The notes under the pieces are model-generated. The model worked only from the letters and a program-made list of their open reading frames with translations. It was not told where the DNA came from and made no database searches. Source: Aradus depressus (Eukaryota; Arthropoda; Insecta; Hemiptera; Aradidae). From it: DNA of 64,000 nucleotides. A program made the translations under genes and the position numbers. Shown here piece by piece: positions 51,910 through 64,000 of the stretch; positions within the stretch are counted from its first letter, which is position 1; each line of letters opens with the position of its first letter. Location: positions 102,510,115 to 102,574,114 of the forward strand of contig OY759214.1 in the NCBI GenBank assembly GCA_963662175.1. Reading direction: 5' to 3'.

Positions 51910-54900
51910 TTATCATTTTTAATGCAGTTAATTAAATGTTGTGATTTACTTGCCCAGCTGTACCAAGTATGGAGGATGTTCGTATTCGGTCAGAAATTCG
52001 ATTTTAGTTTCCACCGGAATCTCATTTTTTAATGCAGGTAATTTAATGTTGTTGTGATTTACTAGCCCAGGTATGCCAAGTATGGTGGATGTTCGTATTC
52101 GGTCAGAAATTCGATTTTAGTTTCCACCGGAATCTCGTTTTTTAATGTAGGTAATTAAATGTTGCTGTGATTTACTAGCCCAGCTATGCCAAGTATGGAG
52201 GATGTTCGTATTCGGTCAGAAATTCGATTTTAGTTGTTCACTGGAATCTCATTTTTTAATGCAGGTAATTAAATGTTGTTGTGATTTTATTGCCCAGCAA
52301 TGCCAGGTATGGAGGATGTTCTTATTCGGTCAGAAATTCGATATTAGTTTCCACCGGAATCTCATTTTTTAATGCAGGTAATTAAATGTTGTTGTGATTT
52401 TATTGCCCAGCTGTACCAAGTATGGAGGATGTTTGTAATCGGTCAGAAATTCGATTTTAGTTTCCACCGGAATCTTATTTTTTAATGCAGGTAATTAAAT
52501 GTTGTTGTGGTTTACTTGCCCAGCTATGCCAAGTATGGAGGATGTTTGTAATTGGTCAGAAATTCGATTTTAGTTTTCACCTTAATCTCATTTTTGAATG
52601 CAGGTAATTAAATGTTGTTGTGGTTTACTTGCCCAGGTATGCCAAGTATGGTGGATGTTCGTATTCGGTCAGAAATTCGATTTTAGTTTCCACCGGAATC
52701 TCGTCTTTTAATGTAGGTAATTAAATGTTGTTGTGATTTACTAGCCCAGCTATGCCGAGTATGGAGGATGTTCGTATTCGGTCAGAAATTCGATTTTAGT
52801 TTTCACTGGAATCTCATTTTTTAATGCAGGTAATTAAATGTTGTTGTGATTTACTTGCCCAGCTGTACCAAGTATGGAGGTTGTTTGTAATCGGTCAGAA
52901 ATTCGATTTTAGTTTCCACCGGAATCTCATTTTTTAATGCAGGTAATTAAATGTTGTTGTGATTTACTAGCCCAGCTATGCCAAGTATGGAGGATGTTCG
53001 TATTCGGTCAGAAATTCGATTTTAGTTTCCACTGGAATCTCATTTTTTAATGCAGGTAATTAAATGTTGTTGTGATTTACTTGCCCGGCTGTACCAAGTA
53101 TGGAGGATGTTCGTATTCGGTCAGAAATTCGATTTTAGTTTCCACCGGAATCTCATTTTTTAGTGCAGGTAATTAAATGTTGTTGTGATTTACTAGCCCA
53201 GCTATGCCAAGTATGGAGGATGTTCGTATTCGGTCAGAAATTCGATTTTAGTTTCCACTGGAATCTCATTTTTTAATGCAGGTAATTAAATGTTGTTGTG
53301 ATTTACTTGCCCAGCTGTACCAAGTATGGAGGATGTTTGTAATCGGTCAGAAATTCGATTTTAGTTTTCACCTAAATCTCATTTTTTAGTGCAGGTAATT
53401 AAATGTTGTTGTGATTTTATTGCCCAGCTATGCCAAGTATAGAGGATGTTTGTAATCGGTCAGAAATTCGATTTTAGTTTTCACCTAAATCTCATTTTTT
53501 AATGCAGGTAATTAAATGTTGTTGTGATTTACTTGCCCAGCTGTACCAAGTATGGAGGATGTTTGTAATCGGTCAGAAATTCGATTTTAGTTTCCACCGG
53601 AATCTTATTTTTTAATGCAGGTAATTAAATGTTGTTGTGGTTTACTTGCCCAGCTATGCCAAGTATGGAGGTTGTTTGTAATTGGTCAGAAATTCGATTT
53701 TAGTTTTCACCTTAATCTCATTTTTTAATGCAGGTAATTAAATGTTGTTGTGGTTTACTTGCCCAGGTATGCCAAGTATGGTGGATGTTCGTATTCGGTC
53801 AGAAATTCGATTTTAGTTTCCACCGGAATCTCGTTTTTTAATGTAGGTAATTAAATGTTGTTGTGATTTACTAGCCCAGCTATGCCGAGTATGGAGGATG
53901 TTCGTATTCGGTCAGAAATTCGATTTTAGTTTTCACTGGAATCTCATTTTTTAATGCAGGTAATTAAATGTTGTTGTGATTTACTTGCCCAGCTGTACCA
54001 AGTATGGAGGTTGTTTGTAATCGGTCAGAAATTCGATTTTAGTTATCACCTAAATCTCATTTTTTAATGCAGGTAATCAAATGTTGTTGTGATTTACTTG
54101 CCCAGCTGTACCAAGTATGGAGGATGTTTGTAATCGGTCAGAAATTCGATTTTAGTTTCCACCGGAATCTCATTTCTTAATGCAGGTAATTAAATGTTGT
54201 TGTGATTTACTAGCCCAGCTATGCCAAGTATGGAGGATGTTCGTATTCGGTCAGAAATTCGATTTTAGTTTCCACTGGAATCTCATTTTTTAATGCAGGT
54301 AATTAAATGTTGTTGTGATTTACTTGCCCGGCTGTAACAAGTATGGAGGATGTTCGTATTCGGTCAGAAATTCGATTTTAGTTTCCACTGGAATCTCATT
54401 TTTTAATGCAGGTAATTAAATGTTGTTGTGATTTACTTGCCCGGCTGTACCAAGTATGGAGGATGTTCGTATTCGGTCAGAAATTCGATTTTAGTTTCCA
54501 CCGGAATCTCATTTTTTAGTGCAGGTAATTAAATGTTGTTGTGATTTACTAGCCCAGCTATGCCAAGTATGGAGGATGTTCGTATTCGGTCAGAAATTCG
54601 ATTTTAGTTTCCACTGGAATCTCATTTTTTAATGCAGGTAATTAAATATTGTTGTGATTTACTTGCCCAGCTGTACCAAGTATGGAGGATGTTTGTAATC
54701 GGTCAGAAATTCGATTTTAGTTTCCACCGGAATCTTATTTTTTAATGCAGGTAATTAAATGTTGTTGTGGTTTACTTGCCCAGCTATGCCAAGTATGGAG
54801 GATGTTTGTAATTGGTCAGAAATTCGATTTTAGTTTTCACCTTAATCTCATTTTTGAATGCAGGTAATTAAATGTTGTTGTGGTTTACTTGCCCAGGTAT

Positions 54901-57900
54901 GCCAAGTATGGTGGATGTTCGTATTCGGTCAGAAATTCGATTTTAGTTTCCACCGGAATCTCGTCTTTTAATGTAGGTAATTAAATGTTGTTGTGATTTA
55001 CTAGCCCAGCTATGCCGAGTATGGAGGATGTTCGTATTCGGTCAGAAATTCGATTTTAGTTTTCACTGGAATCTCATTTTTTAATGCAGGTAATTAAATG
55101 TTGTTGTGATTTACTTGCCCAGCTGTACCAAGTATGGAGGTTGTTTGTAATCGGTCAGAAATTCGATTTTAGTTTCCACCGGAATCTCATTTTTTAATGC
55201 AGGTAATTAAATGTTGTTGTGATTTACTAGCCCAGCTATGCCAAGTATGGAGGATGTTCGTATTCGGTCAGAAATTCGATTTTAGTTTCCACTGGAATCT
55301 CATTTTTTAATGCAGGTAATTAAATGTTGTTGTGATTTACTTGCCCGGCTGTACCAAGTATGGAGGATGTTCGTATTCGGTCAGAAATTCGATTTTAGTT
55401 TCCACCGGAATCTCATTTTTTAGTGCAGGTAATTAAATGTTGTTGTGATTTACTAGCCCAGCTATGCCAAGTATGGAGGATGTTCGTATTCGGTCAGAAA
55501 TTCGATTTTAGTTTCCACTGGAATCTCATTTTTTAATGCAGGTAATTAAATGTTGTTGTGATTTACTTGCCCAGCTGTACCAAGTATGGAGGATGTTTGT
55601 AATCGGTCAGAAATTCGATTTTAGTTTCCACCGGAATCTTATTTTTTAATGCAGGTAATTAAATGTTGTTGTGGTTTACTTGCCCAGCTATGCCAAGTAT
55701 GGAGGATGTTTGTAATTGGTCAGAAATTCGATTTTAGTTTTCACCTTAATCTCATTTTTTAATGCAGGTAATTAAATGTTGTTGTGGTTTACTTGCCCAG
55801 GTATGCCAAGTATGGTGGATGTTCGTATTCGGTCAGAAATTCGATTTTAGTTTCCACCGGAATCTCGTTTTTTAATGTAGGTAATTAAATGTTGTTGTGA
55901 TTTACTAGCCCAGCTATGCCGAGTATGGAGGATGTTCGTATTCGGTCAGAAATTCGATTTTAGTTTTCACTGGAATCTCATTTTTTAATGCAGGTAATTA
56001 AATGTTGTTGTGATTTACTCGCCCAGCTGTACCAAGTATGGAGGTTGTTTGTAATCGGTCAGAAATTCGATTTTAGTTTTCACCTAAATCTCATTTTTTA
56101 ATGCAGGTAATTAAATGTTGTGATTTACTTGCCCAGCTGTACCAAGTATGGAGGATGTTCGTATTCGGTCAGAAATTCGATTTTAGTTTTCACCTAAATC
56201 TCATTTTTTAATGCAGGTAATCAAATGTTGTTGTGATTTACTTGCCCAGCTGTACCAATTATGGAGGATGTTTGTAATCGGTCAGAAATTCGATTTTAGT
56301 TTCCACCGGAATCTCATTTTTTAATGCAGGTAATTAAATGTTGTTGTGATTTACTAGCCCAGCTATGCCAAGTATGGAGGATGTTCGTATTCGGTCAGAA
56401 ATTCGATTTTAGTTTCCACTGGAATCTCATTTTTTAATGCAGGTAATTAAATGTTGTTGTGATTTACTTGCCCGGCTGTAACAATTATGGAGGATGTTCG
56501 TATTCGGTCAGAAATTCGATTTTAGTTTCCACTGGAATCTCATTTTTTAATGCAGGTAATTAAATGTTGTTGTGATTTACTTGCCCGGCTGTACCAAGTA
56601 TGGAGGATGTTCGTATTCGGTCAGAAATTCGATTTTAGTTTCCACCGGAATCTCATTTTTTAGTGCAGGTAATTAAATGTTGTTGTGATTTACTAGCCCA
56701 GCTATGCCAAGTATGGAGGATGTTCGTATTCGGTCAGAAATTCGATTTTAGTTTCCACTGGAATCTCATTTTTTAATGCAGGTAATTAAATATTGTTGTG
56801 ATTTACTTGCCCAGCTGTACCAAGTATGGAGGATGTTTGTAATCAGTCAGGAATTCGATTTTAGTTTTCACCTAAATCTCATTTTTTAATGCAGGTAATT
56901 AAATGTTGTTGTGATTTACTTGCCCAGCATTTCCAAGTATGGAGGATGTTCGTATTCGGTCAGAAATTCGATTTTAGTTTCCACCGGAATCCCATTTTTT
57001 AATGCAGGTAATTAAATGTTGTTGTGATTTACTAGCCCAGCTATGCCAAGTATGAAGGATGTTCGTATTCGGTCAGAAATTCGATTTTAGTTTTCACTGG
57101 AATCTCATTTTTTAATGCAGGTAATTAAATGTTGTTGTGATTTACTTGCCCAGCTGTACCAAGTATGGAGGATGTTTGTAATCGGTCAGAAATTCGATTT
57201 TAGTTTTCACCTAAATCTCATTTTTTAGTGCAGGTAATTAAATGTTGTTGTGATTTTATTGCCCAGCTATGCCAAGTATAGAGGATGTTTGTAATCGGTC
57301 AGAAATTCGATTTTAGTTTTCACCTAAATCTCATTTTTTAATGCAGGTAATTAAATGTTGTTGTGATTTACTTGCCCAGCTGTACCAAGTATGGAGGATG
57401 TTCGTATTCGGTCAAAAATTCGATTTTAGTTTTCACTGGGATCTCATTTTTCAATGCAGGTAATTAAATGTTGTTGTGGTTTACTTGCCCTGCTATGCCA
57501 AGTATGGAGGATGTTTGTAATTGGTCAGAAATTGGATTTTAGTTTTCACCTAAATCTCATTTTTTAATGCAGGTAATTAAATGTTGTTGTGATTTACTTG
57601 CCCAGCTATGCCAGGTATGGAGGATGTTTGTAATCGGTCAGAAATTCGATTTTAGTTTTCACCTAAATCTCATTTTTTAATGCAGGTAATTAAATGTTGT
57701 TGTGATTTACTTGCCCAGCTGTACCAAGTATGGAGGATGTTCGTATTCGGTCAAAAATTCGATTTTAGTTTTCACTGGGATCTCATTTTTCAATGCAGGT
57801 AATTAAATGTTGTTGTGGTTTACTTGCCCTGCTATGCCAAGTATGGAGGATGTTTGTAATTGGTCAGAAATTCGATTTTAGTTTTCACCTAAATCTCATT

Positions 57901-60900
57901 TTTTAATGCAGGTAATTAAATGTTGTTGTGGTTTACTTGCCCAGCTATGCCAGGTATGGAGGATGTTTGTAATCGGTCAGAAATTCGATTTTAGTTTTCA
58001 CCTAAATCTCATTTTTTAATTCAGGTAATTAAATGTTGTTGTGGTTTACTTGCCCAGCTATGCCAAGTATGGAGGATGTTTGTAATTGGTCAGAAATTCG
58101 ATTTTAGTTTTCACCTTAATCTCATTTTTTAATGCAGGTAATTAAATGTTGTTGTGGTTTACTAGCCCAGGTATGCCAAGTATGGTGGATGTTCGTATTC
58201 GGTCAGAAATTCGATTTTAGTTTCCACCGGAATCTCGTTTTTTAATGTAGGTAATTAAATGTTGTTGTGATTTACTAGCCCAGCTATGCCAAGTATGAAG
58301 GATGTTCGTATTCGGTCAGAAATTCGATTTTAGTTTTCACTGGAATCTCATTTTTTAATGCAGGTAATTAAATGTTGTTGTGATTTACTTGCCCAGCTGT
58401 ACCAAGTATGGAGGATGTTTGTAATCGGTCAGAAATTCGATTTTAGTTTTCACCTAAATCTCATTTTTTAATGCAGGTAATTAAATGTTGTTGTGATTTA
58501 CTCACCCAGCTTTGCCAAGTATGGAGGATGTTTGTAATTGGTCAGAAATTCGATTTTAGTTTCCACTGGAATCTCATTTTTTAATGCAGGTAATTAAATG
58601 TTGTTGTGATTTACTTGCCCGGCTGTACCAAGTATGGAGGATGTTCGTATTCGGTCAGAAATTCGATTTTAGTTTCCACCGGAATCTCATTTTTTAGTGC
58701 AGGTAATTAAATGTTGTTGTGATTTACTAGCCCAGCTATGCCATGTATGGAGGATGTTCGTATTCGGTCAGAAATTCGATTTTAGTTTCCACTGGAATCT
58801 CATTTTTTAATGCAGGTAATTAAATGTTGTTGTGATTTACTTGCCCGGCTGTACCAAGTATGGAGGATGTTCGTATTCGGTCAGAAATTCGATTTTAGTT
58901 TCCACCGGAATCTCATTTTTTAGTGCAGGTAATTAAATGTTGTTGTGATTTACTAGCCCAGCTATGCCATGTATGGAGGATGTTCGTATTCGGTCAGAAA
59001 TTCGATTTTAGTTTCCACTGGAATCTCATTTTTTAATGCAGGTAATTAAATGTTGTTGTGATTTACTTGCCCGGCTGTACCAAGTATGGAGGATGTTCGT
59101 ATTCGGTCAGAAATTCGATTTTAGTTTCCACCGGAATCTCATTTTTTAGTGCAGGTAATTAAATGTTGTGATTTACTTGCCCAGCTGTACCAAGTATGGA
59201 GGATGTTCGTATTCGGTCAGAAATTCGATTTTAGTTTTCACCTAAATCTCATTTTTTAATGCAGGTAATCAAATGTTGTTGTGATTTACTAGCCCAGCTA
59301 TGCCATGTATGGAGGATGTTCGTATTCGGTCAGAAATTCGATTTTAGTTTCCACTGGAATCTCATTTTTTAATGCAGGTAATTAAATGTTGTTGTGATTT
59401 ACTTGCCCGGCTGTACCAAGTATGGAGGATGTTCGTATTCGGTCAGAAATTCGATTTTAGTTTTCACCTTAATCTCATTTTTTAATGCAGGTAATTAAAT
59501 GTTGTTGTGGTTTACTTGCCCAGGTATGCCAAGTATGGTGGATGTTCGTATTCGGTCAGAAATTCGATTTTAGTTTCCACCGGAATCTCGTTTTTTAATG
59601 TAGGTAATTAAATGTTGTTGTGATTTACTAGCCCAGCTATGCCGAGTATGGAGGATGTTCGTATTCGGTCAGAAATTCGATTTTAGTTTTCACTGGAATC
59701 TCATTTTTTAATGCAGGTAATTAAATGTTGTTGTGATTTACTCGCCCAGCTGTACCAAGTATGGAGGTTGTTTGTAATCGGTCAGAAATTCGATTTTAGT
59801 TTTCACCTAAATCTCATTTTTTAATGCAGGTAATTAAATGTTGTGATTTACTTGCCCAGCTGTACCAAGTATGGAGGATGTTCGTATTCGGTCAGAAATT
59901 CGATTTTAGTTTTCACCTAAATCTCATTTTTTAATGCAGGTAATCAAATGTTGTTGTGATTTACTTGCCCAGCTGTACCAAGTATGGAGGATGTTTGTAA
60001 TCGGTCAGAAATTCGATTTTAGTTTCCACCGGAATCTCATTTTTTAATGCAGGTAATTAAATGTTGTTGTGATTTACTAGCCCAGCTATGCCAAGTATGG
60101 AGGATGTTCGTATTCGGTCAGAAATTCGATTTTAGTTTCCACTGGAATCTCATTTTTTAATGCAGGTAATTAAATGTTGTTGTGATTTACTTGCCCGGCT
60201 GTAACAAGTATGGAGGATGTTCGTATTCGGTCAGAAATTCGATTTTAGTTTCCACTGGAATCTCATTTTTTAATGCAGGTAATTAAATGTTGTTGTGATT
60301 TACTTGCCCGGCTGTACCAAGTATGGAGGATGTTCGTATTCGGTCAGAAATTCGATTTTAGTTTCCACCGGAATCTCATTTTTTAGTGCAGGTAATTAAA
60401 TGTTGTTGTGATTTACTAGCCCAGCTATGCCAAGTATGGAGGATGTTCGTATTCGGTCAGAAATTCGATTTTAGTTTCCACTGGAATCTCATTTTTTAAT
60501 GCAGGTAATTAAATATTGTTGTGATTTACTTGCCCAGCTGTACCAAGTATGGAGGATGTTTGTAATCAGTCAGGAATTCGATTTTAGTTTTCACCTAAAT
60601 CTCATTTTTTAATGCAGGTAATTAAATGTTGTTGTGATTTACTTGCCCAGCATTTCCAAGTATGGAGGATGTTCGTATTCGGTCAGAAATTCGATTTTAG
60701 TTTCCACCGGAATCCCATTTTTTAATGCAGGTAATTAAATGTTGTTGTGATTTACTAGCCCAGCTATGCCAAGTATGAAGGATGTTCGTATTCGGTCAGA
60801 AATTCGATTTTAGTTTTCACTGGAATCTCATTTTTTAATGCAGGTAATTAAATGTTGTTGTGATTTACTTGCCCAGCTGTACCAAGTATGGAGGATGTTT

Positions 60901-63900
60901 GTAATCGGTCAGAAATTCGATTTTAGTTTTCACCTAAATCTCATTTTTTAGTGCAGGTAATTAAATGTTGTTGTGATTTTATTGCCCAGCTATGCCAAGT
61001 ATAGAGGATGTTTGTAATCGGTCAGAAATTCGATTTTAGTTTTCACCTAAATCTCATTTTTTAATGCAGGTAATTAAATGTTGTTGTGATTTACTTGCCC
61101 AGCTGTACCAAGTATGGAGGATGTTCGTATTCGGTCAAAAATTCGATTTTAGTTTTCACTGGGATCTCATTTTTCAATGCAGGTAATTAAATGTTGTTGT
61201 GGTTTACTTGCCCTGCTATGCCAAGTATGGAGGATGTTTGTAATTGGTCAGAAATTAGATTTTAGTTTTCACCTAAATCTCATTTTTTAATGCAGGTAAT
61301 TAAATGTTGTTGTGATTTACTTGCCCAGCTATGCCAGGTATGGAGGATGTTTGTAATCGGTCAGAAATTCGATTTTAGTTTTCACCTAAATCTCATTTTT
61401 TAATGCAGGTAATTAAATGTTGTTGTGATTTACTTGCCCAGCTGTACCAAGTATGGAGGATGTTCGTATTCGGTCAAAAATTCGATTTTAGTTTTCACTG
61501 GGATCTCATTTTTCAATGCAGGTAATTAAATGTTGTTGTGGTTTACTTGCCCTGCTATGCCAAGTATGGAGGATGTTTGTAATTGGTCAGAAATTCGATT
61601 TTAGTTTTCACCTAAATCTCATTTTTTAATGCAGGTAATTAAATGTTGTTGTGGTTTACTTGCCCAGCTATGCCAGGTATGGAGGATGTTTGTAATCGGT
61701 CAGAAATTCGATTTTAGTTTTCACCTAAATCTCATTTTTTAATTCAGGTAATTAAATGTTGTTGTGGTTTACTTGCCCAGCTATGCCAAGTATGGAGGAT
61801 GTTTGTAATTGGTCAGAAATTCGATTTTAGTTTTCACCTTAATCTCATTTTTTAATGCAGGTAATTAAATGTTGTTGTGGTTTACTAGCCCAGGTATGCC
61901 AAGTATGGTGGATGTTCGTATTCGGTCAGAAATTCGATTTTAGTTTCCACCGGAATCTCGTTTTTTAATGTAGGTAATTAAATGTTGTTGTGATTTACTA
62001 GCCCAGCTATGCCAAGTATGAAGGATGTTCGTATTCGGTCAGAAATTCGATTTTAGTTTTCACTGGAATCTCATTTTTTAATGCAGGTAATTAAATGTTG
62101 TTGTGATTTACTTGCCCAGCTGTACCAAGTATGGAGGATGTTTGTAATCGGTCAGAAATTCGATTTTAGTTTTCACCTAAATCTCATTTTTTAATGCAGG
62201 TAATTAAATGTTGTTGTGATTTACTCACCCAGCTTTGCCAAGTATGGAGGATGTTTGTAATTGGTCAGAAATTCGATTTTAGTTTCCACTGGAATCTCAT
62301 TTTTTAATGCAGGTAATTAAATGTTGTTGTGATTTACTTGCCCGGCTGTACCAAGTATGGAGGATGTTCGTATTCGGTCAGAAATTCGATTTTAGTTTCC
62401 ACCGGAATCTCATTTTTTAGTGCAGGTAATTAAATGTTGTTGTGATTTACTAGCCCAGCTATGCCATGTATGGAGGATGTTCGTATTCGGTCAGAAATTC
62501 GATTTTAGTTTCCACTGGAATCTCATTTTTTAATGCAGGTAATTAAATGTTGTTGTGATTTACTTGCCCGGCTGTACCAAGTATGGAGGATGTTCGTATT
62601 CGGTCAGAAATTCGATTTTAGTTTCCACCGGAATCTCATTTTTTAGTGCAGGTAATTAAATGTTGTTGTGATTTACTAGCCCAGCTATGCCAAGTATGGA
62701 GGATGTTCGTATTCGGTCAGAAATTCGATTTTAGTTTCCACCGGAATCTCGTTTTTTAATGTAGGTAATTAAATGTTGTTGTGATTTACTAGCCCAGCTA
62801 TGCCGAGTATGGAGGATGTTCGTATTCGGTCAGAAATTCGATTTTAGTTTTCACTGGAATCTCATTTTTTAATGCAGGTAATTAAATGTTGTTGTGATTT
62901 ACTCGCCCAGCTGTACCAAGTATGGAGGTTGTTTGTAATCGGTCAGAAATTCGATTTTAGTTTTCACCTAAATCTCATTTTTTAATGCAGGTAATTAAAT
63001 GTTGTGATTTACTTGCCCAGCTGTACCAAGTATGGAGGATGTTCGTATTCGGTCAGAAATTCGATTTTAGTTTTCACCTAAATCTCATTTTTTAATGCAG
63101 GTAATCAAATGTTGTTGTGATTTACTTGCCCAGCTGTACCAAGTATGGAGGATGTTTGTAATCGGTCAGAAATTCGATTTTAGTTTCCACCGGAATCTCA
63201 TTTTTTAATGCAGGTAATTAAATGTTGTTGTGATTTACTAGCCCAGCTATGCCAAGTATGGAGGATGTTCGTATTCGGTCAGAAATTCGATTTTAGTTTC
63301 CACTGGAATCTCATTTTTTAATGCAGGTAATTAAATGTTGTTGTGATTTACTTGCCCGGCTGTAACAAGTATGGAGGATGTTCGTATTCGGTCAGAAATT
63401 CGATTTTAGTTTCCACTGGAATCTCATTTTTTAATGCAGGTAATTAAATGTTGTTGTGATTTACTTGCCCGGCTGTACCAAGTATGGAGGATGTTCGTAT
63501 TCGGTCAGAAATTCGATTTTAGTTTCCACCGGAATCTCATTTTTTAGTGCAGGTAATTAAATGTTGTTGTGATTTACTAGCCCAGCTATGCCAAGTATGG
63601 AGGATGTTCGTATTCGGTCAGAAATTCGATTTTAGTTTCCACTGGAATCTCATTTTTTAATGCAGGTAATTAAATATTGTTGTGATTTACTTGCCCAGCT
63701 GTACCAAGTATGGAGGATGTTTGTAATCAGTCAGGAATTCGATTTTAGTTTTCACCTAAATCTCATTTTTTAATGCAGGTAATTAAATGTTGTTGTGATT
63801 TACTTGCCCAGCATTTCCAAGTATGGAGGATGTTCGTATTCGGTCAGAAATTCGATTTTAGTTTCCACCGGAATCCCATTTTTTAATGCAGGTAATTAAA

Positions 63901-64000
63901 TGTTGTTGTGATTTACTAGCCCAGCTATGCCAAGTATGAAGGATGTTCGTATTCGGTCAGAAATTCGATTTTAGTTTTCACTGGAATCTCATTTTTTAAT
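51910..64000 (+). repeat. 113-bp satellite, about 107 units, continuing past the window
   Basis: Unit: ATTTTTTAATGCAGGTAATT, AAATGTTGTTGTGATTTACT, TGCCCAGCTGTACCAAGTAT, GGAGGATGTTCGTATTCGGT, CAGAAATTCGATTTTAGTTT, CCACCGGAATCTC. The unit length is very constant; a few units lack 3 bases (GTTGTGATT for GTTGTTGTGATT). Ordered variant blocks recur at about 10 units (1130 bp) between 52.5 and 55.7 kb and in blocks of 33 and 28 units after 56.1 kb. No interruption by mobile elements is seen. Confidence 0.97.

Noticed and set aside
45425..64000. Regular repeats that could suggest CRISPR arrays
   Set aside because: Units are tandem with no unique spacers, the context is a eukaryotic genome, and no cas-like genes occur.
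51910..64000. CENP-B box in the 113-bp satellite
   Set aside because: The nearest segment (GTTCGTATTCGGTCAGA) lacks most of the essential positions.

Overview
The window looks like repeat-rich, AT-rich nuclear DNA of an arthropod, most likely an insect. The reasons are Jockey-type LINEs, an errantivirus-like element with an env remnant and a tRNA-Ser-type primer-binding site, BEL/Pao and Ty3/Gypsy LTR elements, a Tc1-like relic, tRNA-derived SINEs and long satellite arrays. Species cannot be read from the sequence. There are no rRNA genes, CRISPR arrays or bacterial operons, and almost no ordinary host gene. The main candidate host gene is two small putative exons (41815-41901 and 50446-50509) of a secreted protein.

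Layout. 1-2662: 3' part of a LINE whose ORF2 has RT, RNase H and a zinc knuckle. 2694-3032: foldback element. 3058-3560: 3' scrap of another LINE. 3571-8074: nearly full-length Jockey element with intact ORF1 and broken ORF2. 8866-9596: Tc1-like relic cut by a hAT-like MITE containing a 34-G run. 9616-10706: inverted copy of the Jockey 3' end. 10866-17893: a degenerate gene of an uncharacterised multi-copy family, interrupted first by a minus-strand LINE (11822-13650) and then by a complete small Gypsy element (13706-17756, 6-bp target duplication).

18537-18811, 38113-38349 and 40663-40825: three small hairpin elements with 11-12 bp target duplications; two carry a hammerhead-ribozyme-like core. 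19640-27685: an 8.05-kb young LTR element with 1567-bp LTRs, an intact gag and, in place of pol, one ORF with a G-patch and an integrase-like tail. 27694-35589: minus-strand errantivirus-like element with intact gag and damaged pro, pol and env. 35643-37400: a 1.76-kb deletion derivative of a BEL/Pao element with a 5-bp target duplication. 37403-39057: a decayed LINE; then a third Jockey 3' end and two SINE pieces.

41.7-64 kb: the possible host exons, a 2.7-kb interspersed repeat holding two internal minisatellites (about 143 bp and 66 bp), then satellites of 77 bp, 38 bp and (after a truncated LINE) 113 bp. The 113-bp array is about 12 kb, has higher-order structure and runs off the right edge.

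How the parts relate. The defective LTR elements (Gypsy, the gag-plus-G-patch element, the BEL derivative, the errantivirus) all have LTR pairs that differ at only a few positions, yet lack or have broken pol. Some were probably mobilised in trans by intact relatives elsewhere. All coordinates of repeats and all identity figures are by eye.
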